Below are positions 10,990 through 24,261 of a stretch of 64,000 nt of DNA, piece after piece. Both the position numbers and the translations under genes were made by a program. Source of the stretch: Legionella sainthelensi (GTDB lineage: Bacteria > Pseudomonadota > Gammaproteobacteria > Legionellales > Legionellaceae); NCBI RefSeq assembly GCF_900637685.1, contig NZ_LR134388.1, forward strand, positions 510,001-574,000, given 5' to 3'. Every line of letters starts with the position of its first letter. The first letter of the stretch is position 1. The notes under the pieces were generated by a model that had not been told where the DNA came from, searched no databases, and saw only the letters and a list, made by a program, of their open reading frames with translations.

Positions 10990-13900
10990 TTGAGTACTCT
11001 AAGCGACGACCCAATGAATGAACCAATGAGAAAGGCCCCGGTAATGAGTGACCTGCTAGGTATCCTCAAACAACAGGGACAAAGTGAAGAATTTGATGCA
11101 ATAAAAATCGCTTTAGCTTCTCCTGAGCTAATTCGTTCATGGTCATATGGTGAAGTAAAAAAACCTGAAACTATTAACTATCGTACATTTAAACCTGAGC
11201 GTGATGGTTTATTCTGTGCTAAAACTTTCGGTCCAGTAAAAGATTATGAATGTTTGTGCGGCAAATATAAACGACTAAAACATCGTGGTGTAATTTGTGA
11301 AAAGTGCGGTGTTGAATTGGCTTTAGCAAAAGTACGGCGTGAGCGTATGGGCCATATTGAACTTGCAAGTCCAGTCGCGCACATTTGGTTCCTAAAATCA
11401 TTGCCATCTAGAATTGGTCTGCTTTTAGATATGACCTTAAGAGATATAGAGCGCGTTTTGTACTTTGAAGCATTTGTTGTCGTCGATCCAGGAATGACTG
11501 AGCTTGAACGTGGTCAGTTATTAAACGATGAAGCATATCTGGACGCAATGGAACAATATGGTGATGAGTTTGATGCTCGTATGGGGGCAGAAGCAATTCG
11601 TGATTTACTGCGTCAAGTTGATTTAGAAGATGAGATCAAGAGTCTGCGTGAAGAGTTACCAACCACCAGTTCCGAAACAAAGATTAAAAAGATCACTAAA
11701 CGATTAAAACTACTTGAAGCGTTTTATGATTCAGGCAACAAACCTGAATGGATGATCATGGATGTATTGCCCGTTCTTCCACCAGATCTAAGGCCATTGG
11801 TTCCGTTAGATGGTGGACGTTTCGCTACTTCTGATCTTAACGATTTGTATCGACGTGTTATTAACAGAAACAATCGGTTAAAGCGTCTATTAGATCTCAA
11901 TGCTCCTGACATCATCGTTCGTAATGAAAAACGTATGTTGCAAGAATCTGTTGATGCTCTGTTGGATAATGGTCGTCGTGGTCGTGCAATTACCGGTACT
12001 AATAAACGACCTCTGAAATCACTTGCAGATATGATTAAAGGGAAGCAAGGACGTTTTCGTCAGAATCTGTTGGGTAAACGTGTTGATTATTCGGGTCGTT
12101 CTGTAATTGTAGTGGGGCCTACCCTAAAGCTACACCAATGCGGATTGCCAAAGAAAATGGCACTAGAGCTCTTTAAGCCCTTTATTTTCAGTAAGTTGGA
12201 ATTTAGAGGATTAGCTACCACGATTAAGGCGGCTAAGAAAATGGTTGAGCGTGAAGAGTCCGTTGTTTGGGATATTTTAGATGACGTTATCCGTGAACAC
12301 CCAATTCTACTTAACAGAGCGCCTACATTGCACCGTTTGGGTATCCAAGCGTTCGAGCCAGTATTAATCGAAGGTAAAGCAATTCAACTGCATCCACTTG
12401 TTTGTACAGCATACAACGCAGACTTTGACGGTGACCAAATGGCTGTGCATGTGCCGTTAACACTTGAGGCACAATTGGAAGCACGCTCACTAATGATGTC
12501 GACAAACAACATTCTGTCGCCAGCAAGTGGAGAGCCAATTATTGTTCCCAGCCAAGACGTCGTTTTAGGCTTGTATTACTTAACCCGAGAAAAGGTGAAC
12601 GCTTTAGGTGAAGGTAAAATTTTTGTGAGTGCACAAGAAGCGCAGAATTTTTACGAAGCAGGTCATCTTGATATTCATGCGAAAATCAAGATTCGTATGC
12701 CTAAAGAAAATGAACCGGGGCATCATCTTGTTGAGACTACAGTTGGTCGAGCCATTCTTGCTCAGATACTTCCTAAAGGAATGTCCTTTGTGCAAATAAA
12801 CCGTACCATGACTAAAAAGGTAATCACTAAAGTTATTGATACGTGTTATAGAACATTTGGTCTGAAAGAAACTGTAATTTTTGCAGATAAATTGATGTAT
12901 ACAGGCTTTAAGTATGCAACACGTTCCGGTGCATCTATTGGTATTGACGACATGGAAATACCTGACGATAAAGCGAGTATTATTGATCACGCTTATAATG
13001 AAGTTCGAGAAATTGAATCACAATTCCGTTCTGGCTTAGTAACTAACGGCGAGCGTTATAATAAGGTTATTGATATTTGGTCTCGTACTAATGAATTAGT
13101 TGCTAAGTCAATGATGAGTAAGATTGCAACCGAACAAGTTGCTAATGTGAAAGGTGAACTCATAAGGCAAGAGTCCTTTAACCCTATTTTTATGATGGCC
13201 GATTCAGGTGCGAGGGGTTCTGCTGCACAAATTAGACAGCTCGCTGGGATGCGGGGATTGATGGCAGCTCCAGATGGTTCCATTATTGAGACTCCTATTA
13301 CTGCTAACTTCCGCGAAGGGTTGAACGTATTTCAATATTTTATTTCAACTCACGGTGCGCGCAAAGGTTTGGCTGATACAGCGTTGAAAACTGCTAACTC
13401 TGGTTATTTGACACGACGCCTTGTTGATGTGGCTCAAGATGTGGTTATTACAGAGGATGATTGCGGTGTTGATACTGGTGTTTTGATGCAACCATTGATT
13501 GAAGGTGGTGATATTGTTGAACCACTTCATGAGCGAGTATTGGGACGAGTAGTAGCAGCTGATGTTTACATTCCTAATCAAAGTGAACCTGTTGTTACAG
13601 CGGGAACCTTGTTGGATGAAGCATGGGTTGAAAAGTTAGAAAAGCAAGGTGTGGATCAAATTTTAGTTCGCTCACCAATTACATGCCAAACTAGATTTGG
13701 ATTATGTGCCAAGTGTTACGGACGCGATCTAGCCCGAGGTCATCTGGTAAACACGGGTGAAGCTGTTGGAATTATTGCTGCTCAATCAATTGGTGAACCT
13801 GGAACTCAGTTAACCATGCGTACATTCCACATCGGAGGGGCAGCTTCAAGAGCTACTGCAGCGAATAATATTCAAATCAAGACAAAAGGGGTTATTAGAT

Positions 13901-15240
13901 TACATAATATTAAGACAGTAACTCATGAGAATAAGAACTTAGTTGCAGTATCACGTTCAGGTGAAGTAACAATTGTAGATGAATTTGGGCGCGAACGTGA
14001 GCGTTATAAAGTTCCTTATGGTGCTGTAATCACAGTTCATGATAGTTCCAATGTTGAAGCTGGTCAGATTATTGCTACATGGGATCCTCATACACATCCA
14101 GTTATTTCAGAAGTTGGCGGATATTTGAAATTTGTTGATTTATTTGATGGTATCACCATGAATCGACAAACGGATGAGTTAACAGGTTTAAGTAACATTG
14201 TAGTAATTGATGCGAAACAAAGAAGTGCTGCAGGACGAGATTTAAGACCCATGGTAAAATTGGTAACTGAAACTGGAGAGGATATTTATCTTGCCGGCAC
14301 TAATGTTCCAGCTCAATACTATCTTCCAGTTGATGCTATCGTAAACTTTGAAGATGGTGGTCACGTAGGAGTTGGAGACGTCATCGCTCGTATTCCCCAA
14401 GAACGGTCTAAGACACGTGACATTACCGGGGGTCTACCTCGGGTTGCAGATCTATTTGAAGCGCGTAAACCGAAAGATTCTGCGGTAATGGCTGAAGTCT
14501 CAGGAATGGTAAGTTTCGGGAAAGAAACAAAAGGTAAACGAAGATTAATCATCAATGTTTCTGAAGATCAATGTCATGAAGAGCTTATTCCTAAATGGCG
14601 CCATATCTCTGTCTTCGAAGGAGAGCACGTCGAACGAGGGGAAATCATTGCGGAAGGGGCACTTAATCCGCATGATATATTACGCTTACTTGGTGTGGGC
14701 GCATTAGCAAATTACATCGTAAATGAAGTACAAGATGTATATCGTTTACAAGGCGTTAAAATAAATGACAAACATATCGAAGTCATTGTAAGACAGATGT
14801 TACGTAAACGAGTTATAACTTTTGCTGGGGATTCAAAATTCTTGGTAGGAGAGCAAATAGAAGAAAGCGTCTTACTGCAAGAGAATGACAAACTTATTGC
14901 AGAAGGAAAACAAGTAGCTAGAGGAATACCTATTTTATTAGGTATCACGAAGGCTTCTTTGGCTACCGAATCATTTATATCAGCAGCTTCATTCCAAGAG
15001 ACTACAAGAGTTCTAACAGAAGCAGCTGTAAGTGGTAAAATAGATGATTTACGTGGTTTGAAAGAGAACGTGATGGTTGGACGGCTGATCCCTGCTGGAA
15101 CAGGTTATGCCTATCATCAAGGTCGTAAAATAAAGAGAGCTAAGGCTGCAGCCGGTGAGTACCCCGTACATACTGTAACTGCAAGTGATGTTGAGCATGC
15201 GTTAAGTGAAGCATTAAACGCAGATAATCAAGAGCACTAG
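10990..15240 (+). CDS. rpoC: DNA-directed RNA polymerase subunit beta'
   Basis: Catalytic subunit with the active-site motif [12 protein letters not shown], the N-terminal zinc site ([13 protein letters not shown]...CEKC) and a second Cys cluster ([15 protein letters not shown]). A TTG at 10990 is preceded by a strong GGAGG and gives 1416 aa. An ATG at 11044 ([11 protein letters not shown]) aligns with the E. coli N-terminus and would give 1398 aa but has no good ribosome site. I favour TTG from the ribosome site; the 18-residue extension is unusual. The gene is intact. Confidence 0.97.
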   Translation: MSTLSDDPMNEPMRKAPVMSDLLGILKQQGQSEEFDAIKIALASPELIRSWSYGEVKKPETINYRTFKPERDGLFCAKTFGPVKDYECLCGKYKRLKHRGVICEKCGVELALAKVRRERMGHIELASPVAHIWFLKSLPSRIGLLLDMTLRDIERVLYFEAFVVVDPGMTELERGQLLNDEAYLDAMEQYGDEFDARMGAEAIRDLLRQVDLEDEIKSLREELPTTSSETKIKKITKRLKLLEAFYDSGNKPEWMIMDVLPVLPPDLRPLVPLDGGRFATSDLNDLYRRVINRNNRLKRLLDLNAPDIIVRNEKRMLQESVDALLDNGRRGRAITGTNKRPLKSLADMIKGKQGRFRQNLLGKRVDYSGRSVIVVGPTLKLHQCGLPKKMALELFKPFIFSKLEFRGLATTIKAAKKMVEREESVVWDILDDVIREHPILLNRAPTLHRLGIQAFEPVLIEGKAIQLHPLVCTAYNADFDGDQMAVHVPLTLEAQLEARSLMMSTNNILSPASGEPIIVPSQDVVLGLYYLTREKVNALGEGKIFVSAQEAQNFYEAGHLDIHAKIKIRMPKENEPGHHLVETTVGRAILAQILPKGMSFVQINRTMTKKVITKVIDTCYRTFGLKETVIFADKLMYTGFKYATRSGASIGIDDMEIPDDKASIIDHAYNEVREIESQFRSGLVTNGERYNKVIDIWSRTNELVAKSMMSKIATEQVANVKGELIRQESFNPIFMMADSGARGSAAQIRQLAGMRGLMAAPDGSIIETPITANFREGLNVFQYFISTHGARKGLADTALKTANSGYLTRRLVDVAQDVVITEDDCGVDTGVLMQPLIEGGDIVEPLHERVLGRVVAADVYIPNQSEPVVTAGTLLDEAWVEKLEKQGVDQILVRSPITCQTRFGLCAKCYGRDLARGHLVNTGEAVGIIAAQSIGEPGTQLTMRTFHIGGAASRATAANNIQIKTKGVIRLHNIKTVTHENKNLVAVSRSGEVTIVDEFGRERERYKVPYGAVITVHDSSNVEAGQIIATWDPHTHPVISEVGGYLKFVDLFDGITMNRQTDELTGLSNIVVIDAKQRSAAGRDLRPMVKLVTETGEDIYLAGTNVPAQYYLPVDAIVNFEDGGHVGVGDVIARIPQERSKTRDITGGLPRVADLFEARKPKDSAVMAEVSGMVSFGKETKGKRRLIINVSEDQCHEELIPKWRHISVFEGEHVERGEIIAEGALNPHDILRLLGVGALANYIVNEVQDVYRLQGVKINDKHIEVIVRQMLRKRVITFAGDSKFLVGEQIEESVLLQENDKLIAEGKQVARGIPILLGITKASLATESFISAASFQETTRVLTEAAVSGKIDDLRGLKENVMVGRLIPAGTGYAYHQGRKIKRAKAAAGEYPVHTVTASDVEHALSEALNADNQEH

Positions 15241-15252
15241 TTCGGATCGAAA

Positions 15253-15296
15253 ACGGCAGATTAAAACTTGACAAATCTGCCGTAGCTATATAGAAT
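15253..15296 (+). promoter_or_regulatory. Sigma70-type promoter for the str operon, overlapping a palindrome
   Basis: TTGACA (15268-15273) and TAGAAT (15291-15296) are separated by 17 bp, a near-consensus sigma70 promoter ahead of rpsL. A perfect 10-bp inverted repeat ACGGCAGATT/AATCTGCCGT (15253-15262/15274-15283) brackets the -35 box and fills half of the spacer. It could be an rpoC mRNA hairpin or an operator. There is no U-tract, so it is not a standard terminator. Confidence 0.7.
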
Positions 15297-15352
15297 CCGG
15301 CCTCCTTATGTATTCGAAATAATCAAAAGAGACAGATCGGAGTTAAGTATAA

Positions 15353-15733
15353 ATGGCTACTATTAATCAGTTAGTAAGAAAGCCTCGTGTGGACGTAAAG
15401 AAGAAAAGTAACGTGCCTGCACTGGAATCATGTCCACAACGACGTGGAGTATGTACGCGTGTTTACACTACTACACCTAAAAAACCTAACTCAGCTATGC
15501 GTAAGGTTGCTCGTGTGCGTTTAACCAATGGATTTGAAGTAACATCCTATATTGGTGGTGAAGGCCATAACCTCCAAGAACACTCTGTAGTTCTTATAAG
15601 AGGTGGTCGTGTTAAAGATTTACCTGGTGTGCGTTATCACACTGTTCGAGGTAGCTTAGATACATCAGGTGTTAACGATCGTAAGCAAGGTCGTTCAAAA
15701 TATGGTACTAAGAAGCCAAAAGATAAAAAATAA
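15353..15733 (+). CDS. rpsL: 30S ribosomal protein S12
   Basis: Decoding-centre protein. The 126-aa sequence keeps both lysines whose change gives streptomycin resistance ([19 protein letters not shown] and [13 protein letters not shown]). First gene of the str operon rpsL-rpsG-fusA-tufA, read from the promoter just upstream. Confidence 0.98.
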   Translation: MATINQLVRKPRVDVKKKSNVPALESCPQRRGVCTRVYTTTPKKPNSAMRKVARVRLTNGFEVTSYIGGEGHNLQEHSVVLIRGGRVKDLPGVRYHTVRGSLDTSGVNDRKQGRSKYGTKKPKDKK

Positions 15734-15743
15734 CTGATTGTAG

Positions 15744-16280
<537 letters not shown>

Positions 16281-16294
16281 AAGAGAGGTAGTCC

Positions 16295-18379
16295 GTGTCT
16301 ACTCCATTAAAACTATATAGAAACATAGGCATTGCAGCGCACGTTGATGCAGGAAAAACGACAACAACAGAACGCGTACTGTATTATACTGGTATGTCTC
16401 ATAAGATTGGTGAAGTTCATGACGGTGCTGCAACAATGGACTGGATGGTTCAGGAGCAGGAACGCGGTATTACCATTACCTCAGCAGCAACAACATGCTA
16501 CTGGTCAGGTATGGACAAACAGTTCGAACGACATCGTATCAACATCATTGATACGCCAGGACACGTAGACTTCATGATTGAAGTTGAGCGTTCTTTACGT
16601 GTGCTAGATGGCGCAGTTGTAGTATTTGATTCGGTTGCTGGAGTAGAACCTCAATCCGAAACAGTATGGCGACAAGCGAATAAATATGGTGTCCCACGAA
16701 TTGTATTTGTTAATAAAATGGATAGAATGGGTGCAAACTTCCTTAGGGTAGTTAGCCAAATTAAGCAAAGACTCGGTTCAAACCCTGTAGTTGTTCAGCT
16801 CCCGATAGGAGCTGAAGAAGAATTCAAAGGGGTTATTGACCTCATCAAAATGAAAGCAATTCATTGGGATGAAGAGAACAAAGGTATGACTTTTGAGTAT
16901 AAAGAGATACCTGCTGATCTAAAAGATCAGTGTATAGAGTATAGAGCAAAGCTAGTAGAAGCAGCTGCGGAAGCTACTGAAGATCTAATGGAAAAGTATC
17001 TGGAAGGCGAAGAGATTTCTGAAGAAGAAATTCAGAAGGCACTACGTCAACTAACCATCAGTAATGCGGTTGTTCCTGTCTTCTGTGGCTCTGCATTCAA
17101 AAATAAGGGTGTACAAGCGGTACTTGACGGTGTCATTGAATATCTGCCCTCACCTACTGATATACCTGATGTTCAAGGTGTTGACGAACATGGTGATGAA
17201 GCTTCTAGAAAAACAAGTTATGATGCACCATTTTCAGCTTTGGCTTTTAAAATTGCTACAGACCCATTTGTTGGAACGCTAACCTATTTTCGAGCATATT
17301 CAGGTGTGCTGAAAAGTGGTGATACCGTTTACAACTCTGTTAAAGGTAAGAAAGAGCGTATTGGTCGTTTATTACAAATGCATGCTAATTCGCGTGAAGA
17401 AATTAAAGAAGTTAGAGCAGGTGATATTGCCGCAGCAGTTGGTTTAAAATCGGTGACTACTGGTGATACTTTGTGTGATACCGAAAATGTAGTCATATTA
17501 GAGAGAATGGATTTTCCAGATCCAGTTATTGCTGTAGCTGTTGAACCCAGAACAAAAGCAGACCAAGAGAAAATGGGAATCGCGCTTGGGAAACTTGCTC
17601 AAGAAGATCCTTCTTTCCGCGTTCATACTGATGAAGAATCAGGGCAAACCATTATTGAAGGTATGGGCGAGCTTCATTTGGAAATTATTGTAGACCGTAT
17701 GAAGCGAGAATTTAATGTTGAAGCCAATGTTGGTAAACCTCAGGTTGCTTATCGTGAAACACTCAAGCAACCAATAGAACAGGAAGGCAAATTCATTCGA
17801 CAATCAGGTGGTCGTGGTCAATATGGCCATGTCTGGTTGAAGATTGAACCCCAAGAGCCGGGTAAAGGCTATGAATTCGTTAACGCAATTGTAGGTGGTG
17901 TTATTCCTAAAGAATACATACCCGCAGTTGACAAAGGAATTCAAGAGCAAATGCAAAATGGTGTTATCGCTGGATATCCAGTCGTGGACGTTAAGGTCAC
18001 TTTATTCGACGGTTCCTTCCATGAAGTGGATTCTAGTGAAATGGCATTTAAAATTGCTGGTTCTCAATGCTTCAAGCAAGGCGCATTACGAGCTAAACCA
18101 GTACTACTTGAACCAATAATGAGCGTCGAAGTTGTAACCCCAGAGGACTATATGGGTGATGTTATGGGCGACCTTAACAGACGACGTGGTTTGGTTCAAG
18201 GAATGGAAGACTCACCAGCAGGAAAAATTGTTAGAGCAGAAGTTCCACTCGCAGAGATGTTTGGTTACTCGACCGATTTACGTTCTGCTACTCAAGGAAG
18301 AGCAACTTATACTATGGAATTTTCTAAGTATGCGGAAGCACCAACTAACATTGCTGAAGCAATTATTAAGAAACAATAA
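16295..18379 (+). CDS. fusA: Translation elongation factor G
   Basis: GTPase that drives ribosome translocation. The 694-aa protein has the P-loop [21 protein letters not shown] and NKMDRMG, followed by the usual domains II to V. The GTG start lies 14 bp after rpsG with AGAGAGG upstream. Third gene of the str operon. Confidence 0.99.
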   Translation: MSTPLKLYRNIGIAAHVDAGKTTTTERVLYYTGMSHKIGEVHDGAATMDWMVQEQERGITITSAATTCYWSGMDKQFERHRINIIDTPGHVDFMIEVERSLRVLDGAVVVFDSVAGVEPQSETVWRQANKYGVPRIVFVNKMDRMGANFLRVVSQIKQRLGSNPVVVQLPIGAEEEFKGVIDLIKMKAIHWDEENKGMTFEYKEIPADLKDQCIEYRAKLVEAAAEATEDLMEKYLEGEEISEEEIQKALRQLTISNAVVPVFCGSAFKNKGVQAVLDGVIEYLPSPTDIPDVQGVDEHGDEASRKTSYDAPFSALAFKIATDPFVGTLTYFRAYSGVLKSGDTVYNSVKGKKERIGRLLQMHANSREEIKEVRAGDIAAAVGLKSVTTGDTLCDTENVVILERMDFPDPVIAVAVEPRTKADQEKMGIALGKLAQEDPSFRVHTDEESGQTIIEGMGELHLEIIVDRMKREFNVEANVGKPQVAYRETLKQPIEQEGKFIRQSGGRGQYGHVWLKIEPQEPGKGYEFVNAIVGGVIPKEYIPAVDKGIQEQMQNGVIAGYPVVDVKVTLFDGSFHEVDSSEMAFKIAGSQCFKQGALRAKPVLLEPIMSVEVVTPEDYMGDVMGDLNRRRGLVQGMEDSPAGKIVRAEVPLAEMFGYSTDLRSATQGRATYTMEFSKYAEAPTNIAEAIIKKQ

Positions 18380-18400
18380 AAAGTTAACGAGGTTATTGAA

Positions 18401-19591
18401 ATGGCGAAGGAAAAATTTGAACGTAAAAAACCACATGTGAATGTGGGAACGATCGGTCACGTAGATCACGGTAAGACCACATTAACAGCGGCGATTACCA
18501 CGATTATGGCGAAGAAATTTGGTGGTATAGCAAAAGCATACGATCAGATCGATGCTGCGCCAGAAGAAAGAGAGCGAGGTATTACAATTTCTACAGCGCA
18601 CGTTGAATACGAATCAGCAAATAGACACTATGCGCATGTGGATTGCCCAGGACACGCTGACTATGTAAAAAACATGATTACAGGTGCTGCGCAAATGGAC
18701 GGAGCGATACTGGTAGTATCAGCCGCTGATGGTCCTATGCCACAAACAAGAGAACATATCCTGTTGTCACGACAAGTAGGCGTGCCGTACATCGTAGTGT
18801 TTATGAACAAAGCGGATATGGTTGACGACCCTGAGTTATTAGAGCTTGTTGAAATGGAAGTCAGAGATCTGTTAAGCAGCTATGATTTTCCTGGTGATGA
18901 CATTCCAATTGTTGTGGGTTCAGCATTAAAAGCACTAGAAGGTGATACCAGTGATATTGGAGTGCCAGCGATTGAGAAGCTAGTAGAAACTATGGATTCC
19001 TATATTCCAGAGCCTGTACGAAACATTGATAAATCGTTCTTATTACCGATTGAAGATGTATTTTCAATATCTGGCCGAGGAACAGTAGTAACAGGACGTA
19101 TCGAAAGCGGAATTATCAAGGTTGGTGAAGAGATCGAGATTGTCGGAATTAGAGATACTTCGAAGACAACCTGTACTGGCGTTGAGATGTTCCGTAAGTT
19201 GTTAGACGAAGGACGTGCTGGTGATAACGTAGGTATACTATTGCGCGGAACGAAACGAGATGAAGTTGAGCGTGGTCAAGTGTTAGCAAAACCAGGTACA
19301 ATTAAGCCTCATACAAAGTTCGAAGCGGAAGTATACGTGTTATCTAAAGAAGAAGGTGGACGACATACCCCGTTTTTCAATGGCTATAGACCACAGTTTT
19401 ATTTTAGAACAACAGACGTAACAGGAACATGTGATTTACCATCTGGAGTTGAAATGGTAATGCCTGGAGATAACGTACAGTTGGTTGTAAATTTACATGC
19501 ACCCATTGCGATGGATGAAGGTTTACGTTTTGCAATTCGGGAAGGTGGCCGCACTGTTGGCGCCGGTGTTGTCGCTAAAATTATCGAGTAA
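18401..19591 (+). CDS. tufA: Translation elongation factor Tu (copy 2, tufA position)
   Basis: Second EF-Tu gene, at the end of the str operon 21 bp after fusA. The 396-aa product is identical to copy 1 (2111-3301), and the genes differ at one silent base that I can see (T at 18466). Similarity stops abruptly outside the coding region: the upstream ribosome sites differ and the downstream sequence changes right after the stop. That pattern suggests gene conversion limited to the open frame. Confidence 0.99.
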   Translation: MAKEKFERKKPHVNVGTIGHVDHGKTTLTAAITTIMAKKFGGIAKAYDQIDAAPEERERGITISTAHVEYESANRHYAHVDCPGHADYVKNMITGAAQMDGAILVVSAADGPMPQTREHILLSRQVGVPYIVVFMNKADMVDDPELLELVEMEVRDLLSSYDFPGDDIPIVVGSALKALEGDTSDIGVPAIEKLVETMDSYIPEPVRNIDKSFLLPIEDVFSISGRGTVVTGRIESGIIKVGEEIEIVGIRDTSKTTCTGVEMFRKLLDEGRAGDNVGILLRGTKRDEVERGQVLAKPGTIKPHTKFEAEVYVLSKEEGGRHTPFFNGYRPQFYFRTTDVTGTCDLPSGVEMVMPGDNVQLVVNLHAPIAMDEGLRFAIREGGRTVGAGVVAKIIE

Positions 19592-19596
19592 TTACA

Positions 19597-19914
19597 ATGA
19601 GTAGCAATCAAAACATTAAAATAAGATTAAAGTCCTTTGATCATCGGTTGATTGACTTATCAACTCGAGAAATAGTGGAGACCGCAAAGCGTACTGGTGC
19701 ACAAATACGTGGACCAATACCATTGCCGATTCGTAAGGAAAAATTTACTGTATTGACTTCACCGCATGTTAATAAAGATGCACGAGATCAATATGAATTA
19801 CGTACTCATAAACGCCTGGTCGTTATCGTACATCCAACTGAAAAAACAGTAGATGCTTTGATGAAGTTGGATCTGGCTGCAGGGGTTGATGTTCAGATAA
19901 GCCTTGATGACTAA
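19597..19914 (+). CDS. rpsJ: 30S ribosomal protein S10 (NusE)
   Basis: Part of the 30S head; also acts as NusE with NusB and NusG in antitermination. The protein is 105 aa with the conserved start [14 protein letters not shown]. It begins only 5 bp after tufA, so S10-operon genes are probably co-transcribed with str genes here. Confidence 0.98.
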   Translation: MSSNQNIKIRLKSFDHRLIDLSTREIVETAKRTGAQIRGPIPLPIRKEKFTVLTSPHVNKDARDQYELRTHKRLVVIVHPTEKTVDALMKLDLAAGVDVQISLDD

Positions 19915-19947
19915 TTTTAAGGTGAAGGATATTAAAGAGGTGTTACA

Positions 19948-20598
19948 ATGATGATCGGTTTATTAGGCCGTAAAGTCGGTATGACTCGAGTCTTCATGGC
20001 AGATGGAGTGTCAGTTCCTGTTTCTGTTGTTGAAGTACATCCTAATCGAGTTTCACAGGTTAAAACAAAAACCACAGATGGATATTCTGCAATTCAGTTG
20101 ACTGGTGGTGCAAAAAAGGCTGGAAAGGTAAACAAACCTTTAACAGGGCATTTTGCAAAAGCTGAGATTGAAGCAGGTGATATGCTCGTTGAATTTCTAA
20201 TTGACTCTGAGGAAGAGTACACTGCTGGTCAAGTGATCTCTATCTCTGATGTTTTTACAGCGGGTCAATACGTTGACGTATCCGGTACTACTAAAGGTAA
20301 AGGTTTTGCCGGTACTGTTAAACGATACAATTTTAGAACTCAAGATGCTACACATGGTAACTCTAGATCACATCGTGTTCCTGGTTCTATTGGTCAAAAC
20401 CAAACTCCTGGTCGTGTTTTTAAAGGTAAAAAGATGGCTGGGCATATGGGTAATGTTCGTTGTACAGTTCAAAGTCTTGAACTCGTACGTGTAGATGCTG
20501 AAAGAAATTTACTTCTAATAAAAGGTGCAATACCTGGCGCACCTGGTTCAAGAGTAGAAATTAAGCCTGCAGCTAAAAAGCAAGCACGAGGTGAGTGA
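19948..20598 (+). CDS. rplC: 50S ribosomal protein L3
   Basis: Early 50S assembly protein whose loop reaches the peptidyl-transferase centre. The protein is 216 aa and includes the conserved [13 protein letters not shown] and [15 protein letters not shown]. Of two adjacent ATGs the first (19948) is spaced 7 bases from GAGG and is preferred. Its stop overlaps the rplD start (TGATG). Confidence 0.98.
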   Translation: MMIGLLGRKVGMTRVFMADGVSVPVSVVEVHPNRVSQVKTKTTDGYSAIQLTGGAKKAGKVNKPLTGHFAKAEIEAGDMLVEFLIDSEEEYTAGQVISISDVFTAGQYVDVSGTTKGKGFAGTVKRYNFRTQDATHGNSRSHRVPGSIGQNQTPGRVFKGKKMAGHMGNVRCTVQSLELVRVDAERNLLLIKGAIPGAPGSRVEIKPAAKKQARGE

Positions 20599-21203
20599 TG
20601 GAAATTACTACTATAGATACAAAATCAACATTAGCACTGAACCAAGATGTATTTGCATATGGTTACAATGAAGGCTTGATTCATCAAGCAGTTGTTGCAT
20701 ATATGAATAATGCTCGTAGTGGTAATAGCGCTCAAAAAACTCGCTCTGAAGTAAGAGGTGGTGGGAAAAAGCCATGGAATCAGAAGGGTACAGGTCGTGC
20801 ACGTGCTGGCACGATTAGAAGCCCTCTCTGGAGAAGCGGTGGAGTAACATTTGCATCTAAAAAAAGAGATTATTCACAAAAACTTAATAAAAAAATGTAC
20901 AAACGTGCATTACGTAGTATAATCTCCGAACTTTGTCGTACAGGCAACCTGTTAGTCGTCAGCGACTTTCAATGTGAAAGTAAGAAGACTAAAGATTTCA
21001 TCAACAAAATGAATCAGCTAAATGTAACAAATGCTCTGATTATAATGACCGAAGTTGGTGAAAATGAATATTTTGGATCAAGAAACTTAATTGATTATGA
21101 TATTTGTGACGTTACAACTGTAGATCCAGTATCCTTATTAAGATTTGAAAAGGTTGTTGTTACAGAAGCTGCAATTAAAAAAATTGAGGAACAGTTACAA
21201 TGA
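20598..21203 (+). CDS. rplD: 50S ribosomal protein L4
   Basis: Lines the exit tunnel through its long loop ([23 protein letters not shown]). In E. coli it represses its own S10 operon. I take ATG 20598, which overlaps the rplC stop, giving 201 aa; a GTG three bases upstream is in frame but less likely. Its end overlaps rplW by four bases (ATGA). Confidence 0.97.
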   Translation: MEITTIDTKSTLALNQDVFAYGYNEGLIHQAVVAYMNNARSGNSAQKTRSEVRGGGKKPWNQKGTGRARAGTIRSPLWRSGGVTFASKKRDYSQKLNKKMYKRALRSIISELCRTGNLLVVSDFQCESKKTKDFINKMNQLNVTNALIIMTEVGENEYFGSRNLIDYDICDVTTVDPVSLLRFEKVVVTEAAIKKIEEQLQ

Positions 21204-21496
21204 ACGCTGAAAGATTGTTGATGGTTCTACGTGAACCACATACTTCTGAAAAAGCTACTGTCATAGCGGATAAGCTTAAACAGTTTACTTTCAAAGTATT
21301 GAAAACTGCAACTAAGACTGAAATTAAAATGGCGGTAGAAAATATATTTAACGTAAAAGTTAAAAATGTATCTGTTGTTAATGTGAAGGGAAAAACAAAA
21401 CGTTTCAAACAAATGAATGGAAAGCGAAGTGATTGGAAAAAAGCTTTTGTAACTCTTCACGCAGATCAAGATATTGACTTTACAGCTACCGAATAA
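21200..21496 (+). CDS. rplW: 50S ribosomal protein L23
   Basis: Sits at the tunnel exit and docks trigger factor and the signal recognition particle. The 98-aa protein begins with the typical EPHTSEKAT motif and has the later loop VKGKTKRFK. It overlaps rplD by four bases, implying coupled translation. Confidence 0.97.
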   Translation: MNAERLLMVLREPHTSEKATVIADKLKQFTFKVLKTATKTEIKMAVENIFNVKVKNVSVVNVKGKTKRFKQMNGKRSDWKKAFVTLHADQDIDFTATE

Positions 21497-21507
21497 GGCA
21501 GATTAAG

Positions 21508-22335
21508 ATGGCACTATTAAAATCTAAACCTACATCGCCAGGAAAGCGTGGCGAGTTACGTGTGGTTCATCATCACATCCACAAAGGGAAACCTCACGCA
21601 GCTTTAGTTGAAAAACTAAAGAAAACTGGCGGAAGAAATAACCAAGGTAGAATCACTGTAAGGCATATTGGTGGTGGACAGAGAAATCAATACCGGATTA
21701 TTGACTTTAAACGAAATAAAGATGGTGTTGAAGCTCGTGTTGAGCGTATTGAATATGATCCCAACAGAACAGCTCTTATTGCTTTGATTGTTTATAATGA
21801 TGGCGAAAGAAGATATATTATCGCACCAGCCAATTTAAATGTTGGTGATACCGTTGTTAGTGGTGCTGATTCACCAATTAGCATTGGAAATTGCTTACCA
21901 TTGAAAAACATCCCAGTTGGTACTACGATTCACTGTGTGGAAATGAAGCCCGGAAAAGGGGCACAAGTACTGAGAAGTGCTGGCGCTAGTGGTCAAATTG
22001 TTGCAAAAGAAGGTGTTTATGCAACATTAAGACTGCGTTCAGGTGAAATGCGTAAAATACATGTTTTATGCAAAGCAGTAATTGGGGAAGTTAGCAATAG
22101 CGAGCACAGTTTACGCTCTTTAGGAAAAGCAGGAGCTAAACGGTGGAGAGGTATTCGCCCAACTGTTCGTGGTGTTGCTATGAACCCAGTTGATCACCCA
22201 CATGGTGGAGGTGAGGGACGTACTTCTGGTGGTCGTCATCCAGTATCACCTTGGGGAGTACCAACTAAAGGTTATAAAACCCGAAGTAATAAGCGTACTG
22301 ATGATTTTATTGTCAGAAGACGCAAGAAGAAATAA
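21508..22335 (+). CDS. rplB: 50S ribosomal protein L2
   Basis: Core 50S protein needed for subunit joining and near the peptidyl-transferase centre. The 275-aa protein includes the signature [17 protein letters not shown] with the conserved histidine. The ATG lies 11 bp after rplW. Confidence 0.98.
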   Translation: MALLKSKPTSPGKRGELRVVHHHIHKGKPHAALVEKLKKTGGRNNQGRITVRHIGGGQRNQYRIIDFKRNKDGVEARVERIEYDPNRTALIALIVYNDGERRYIIAPANLNVGDTVVSGADSPISIGNCLPLKNIPVGTTIHCVEMKPGKGAQVLRSAGASGQIVAKEGVYATLRLRSGEMRKIHVLCKAVIGEVSNSEHSLRSLGKAGAKRWRGIRPTVRGVAMNPVDHPHGGGEGRTSGGRHPVSPWGVPTKGYKTRSNKRTDDFIVRRRKKK

Positions 22336-22353
22336 TTATTGAGAGGATATCAA

Positions 22354-22632
22354 GTGGCTCGTTCTATAAGAAAAGGTCCTTTTGTTGACCATCATTTGAT
22401 TAGCAAAGTTGAAGCTGCAATCGAATCTAAATCAAAGAAACCAATTAAAACTTGGTCAAGACGTTCAACAATTGTTCCTGAAATGATTGACCTTACAATT
22501 GCAGTGCATAACGGCAAAGATCATATCCCTGTGTATATAACAGATAATATGGTCGGTCATAAATTAGGTGAGTTTGCCATGACTCGAACATTCAAAGGTC
22601 ATTCTGGTGACAGAAAGGCTAAAGGCAAATAA
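22354..22632 (+). CDS. rpsS: 30S ribosomal protein S19
   Basis: 30S head protein partnered with S13. I place the start at GTG 22354 ([15 protein letters not shown]), which follows GAGGAT and gives the normal 92 aa; an upstream in-frame TTG overlaps the ribosome site and is rejected. The protein carries the typical [16 protein letters not shown]. Confidence 0.97.
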   Translation: MARSIRKGPFVDHHLISKVEAAIESKSKKPIKTWSRRSTIVPEMIDLTIAVHNGKDHIPVYITDNMVGHKLGEFAMTRTFKGHSGDRKAKGK

Positions 22633-22641
22633 GAGGATATG

Positions 22642-22977
22642 ATGGAAGTTACAGCTAAATTGAAAGGTGCTCCCTTATCCGCTCAAAAGGGCAGATTGGT
22701 GGCAGACATGATACGTAATATGAAAGTATCTGGTGCACTTGATGTCCTCAAGTTTACACCAAAAAAAGGTGCTCAATTAATGCTTAAATTATTAGAGTCA
22801 GCGATAGCTAATGCTGAAAACAATAATGGAGCAGATATTGATGATTTAAAAGTGGGTATGGTTTGCGTTGATGAAGCGATGACTTTGAAACGCATTAGTC
22901 CCAGAGCTAAAGGACGTGCAAATCGAATTTGCAAACGTACCTGCCATATCACGATTAAAGTATCTGACGAGGAATAG
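22642..22977 (+). CDS. rplV: 50S ribosomal protein L22
   Basis: Lines the exit tunnel opposite L4; its beta-hairpin ([17 protein letters not shown]) is unaltered. Two ATGs are adjacent. The second, at 22642, is better spaced from AGAGG and gives 111 aa. It is followed by rpsC after 2 bp. Confidence 0.97.
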   Translation: MEVTAKLKGAPLSAQKGRLVADMIRNMKVSGALDVLKFTPKKGAQLMLKLLESAIANAENNNGADIDDLKVGMVCVDEAMTLKRISPRAKGRANRICKRTCHITIKVSDEE

Positions 22978-22979
22978 CA

Positions 22980-23636
22980 ATGGGACAAAAAGTTAACCCA
23001 ATAGGCATTCGCCTTGGTATTATTAAAGATTGGAATTCCAAGTGGTTTGCTGGTAAAAAATACGCTGAGTTTCTAATTCAAGACATTAAATTACGTACTG
23101 AGTTGAAAAAGAAACTGATGTCAGCAGCTGTAAGTAAGATTCTTATAGAACGTCCAGCAAACAACGCGGTTGTTACAATACTTACTGCAAGACCTGGTAT
23201 TATTATCGGTAAAAAAGGTGGTGGAATTGAAGCGTTGCGTGCTGAAATATCTAGCAAATTAGGTGTTCCTGTTCATCTTAACATAGAAGAAATTAAAAAG
23301 CCTGAACTGGATTCCACCCTTGTTGCTGAAAGTATCGCACAGCAGTTAGAGCAACGAGTCATGTTTAGACGTGCTATGAAGCGCGCAGTGACTGGAGCTC
23401 TAAAAGCAGGTGCCAAAGGAATCAAAATTTGTGTTAGTGGACGACTCGGTGGAGCAGAAATAGCCCGAAGTGAATGGTATCGAGAAGGACGTGTACCGTT
23501 ACATACCTTTAGAGCAGATATAGATTATGGTACAGCAGAATCTAAAACTACCTACGGTATTATTGGCGTAAAAGTCTGGATCTATAAGGGTGAAGTTCTA
23601 CCACAAAAGAAAAGATCAACTGACAGTGCGCAGTAA
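22980..23636 (+). CDS. rpsC: 30S ribosomal protein S3
   Basis: Guards the mRNA entry tunnel with S4 and S5. The 218-aa protein has a KH domain with the GxxG-type loop [11 protein letters not shown] and a C-terminal domain ([23 protein letters not shown]). The ATG lies 2 bp after rplV. Confidence 0.98.
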   Translation: MGQKVNPIGIRLGIIKDWNSKWFAGKKYAEFLIQDIKLRTELKKKLMSAAVSKILIERPANNAVVTILTARPGIIIGKKGGGIEALRAEISSKLGVPVHLNIEEIKKPELDSTLVAESIAQQLEQRVMFRRAMKRAVTGALKAGAKGIKICVSGRLGGAEIARSEWYREGRVPLHTFRADIDYGTAESKTTYGIIGVKVWIYKGEVLPQKKRSTDSAQ

Positions 23637-23652
23637 GTGAGGATTAAGAATC

Positions 23653-24066
23653 ATGTTACAACCGAAACGAACAAAATACCGAAAACAGATGAAAGGCCGT
23701 AATAGAGGTCTAGCTTTACGAGGCAGTAACATCAGTTTTGGTGAATTTGGTTTAAAAGCGTTAGAACGTGGCCGTTTGACAGCAAGACAAATTGAAGCTG
23801 CTCGTAGAGCAATGACCCGTCATATTAAACGTGGTGGCAAGATTTGGATAAGAGTCTTTCCTGATAAGCCTATTACTCAAAAACCATTAGAAGTGAGACA
23901 AGGTAAAGGTAAAGGAAGTGTCGAATATTGGGTTGCTCAAATTCAGCCTGGCAAGGTTCTGTTTGAAATGGAAGGCGTGTCCAGAGAGCTTGCGATGGAA
24001 GCTTTTGATCTGGCTAAAGCAAAACTTCCTTTCAAAGTTATATTTGAAGAAAGGAAGGTGATGTAA
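23653..24066 (+). CDS. rplP: 50S ribosomal protein L16
   Basis: Contacts A-site tRNA and is needed for late 50S assembly. The 137-aa protein starts [16 protein letters not shown] and contains [20 protein letters not shown], the region with the conserved arginine. It overlaps rpmC by one base. Confidence 0.98.
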   Translation: MLQPKRTKYRKQMKGRNRGLALRGSNISFGEFGLKALERGRLTARQIEAARRAMTRHIKRGGKIWIRVFPDKPITQKPLEVRQGKGKGSVEYWVAQIQPGKVLFEMEGVSRELAMEAFDLAKAKLPFKVIFEERKVM

Positions 24067-24260
24067 TGAAAAAAATTAATGAACTGCGCAGTTTGTCAAT
24101 TGAAGAACTGCAAAATGAATTACTTTCATTACGTAAAGAACAGTTAAATTTACGAATGAAAAAAGCAAGTGGCTCACTAGATAAAACACATCTTATCACT
24201 ATGGTGCGTAAATCAGTGGCAAGAGTTAAAACAATGTTGACTGAAAAGGCAGGTAAGTGA
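24066..24260 (+). CDS. rpmC: 50S ribosomal protein L29
   Basis: Small helical hairpin protein near the tunnel exit. It is 64 aa with the usual [20 protein letters not shown]. The start shares one base with the rplP stop. Confidence 0.97.
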   Translation: MKKINELRSLSIEELQNELLSLRKEQLNLRMKKASGSLDKTHLITMVRKSVARVKTMLTEKAGK

Positions 24261-24261
24261 C

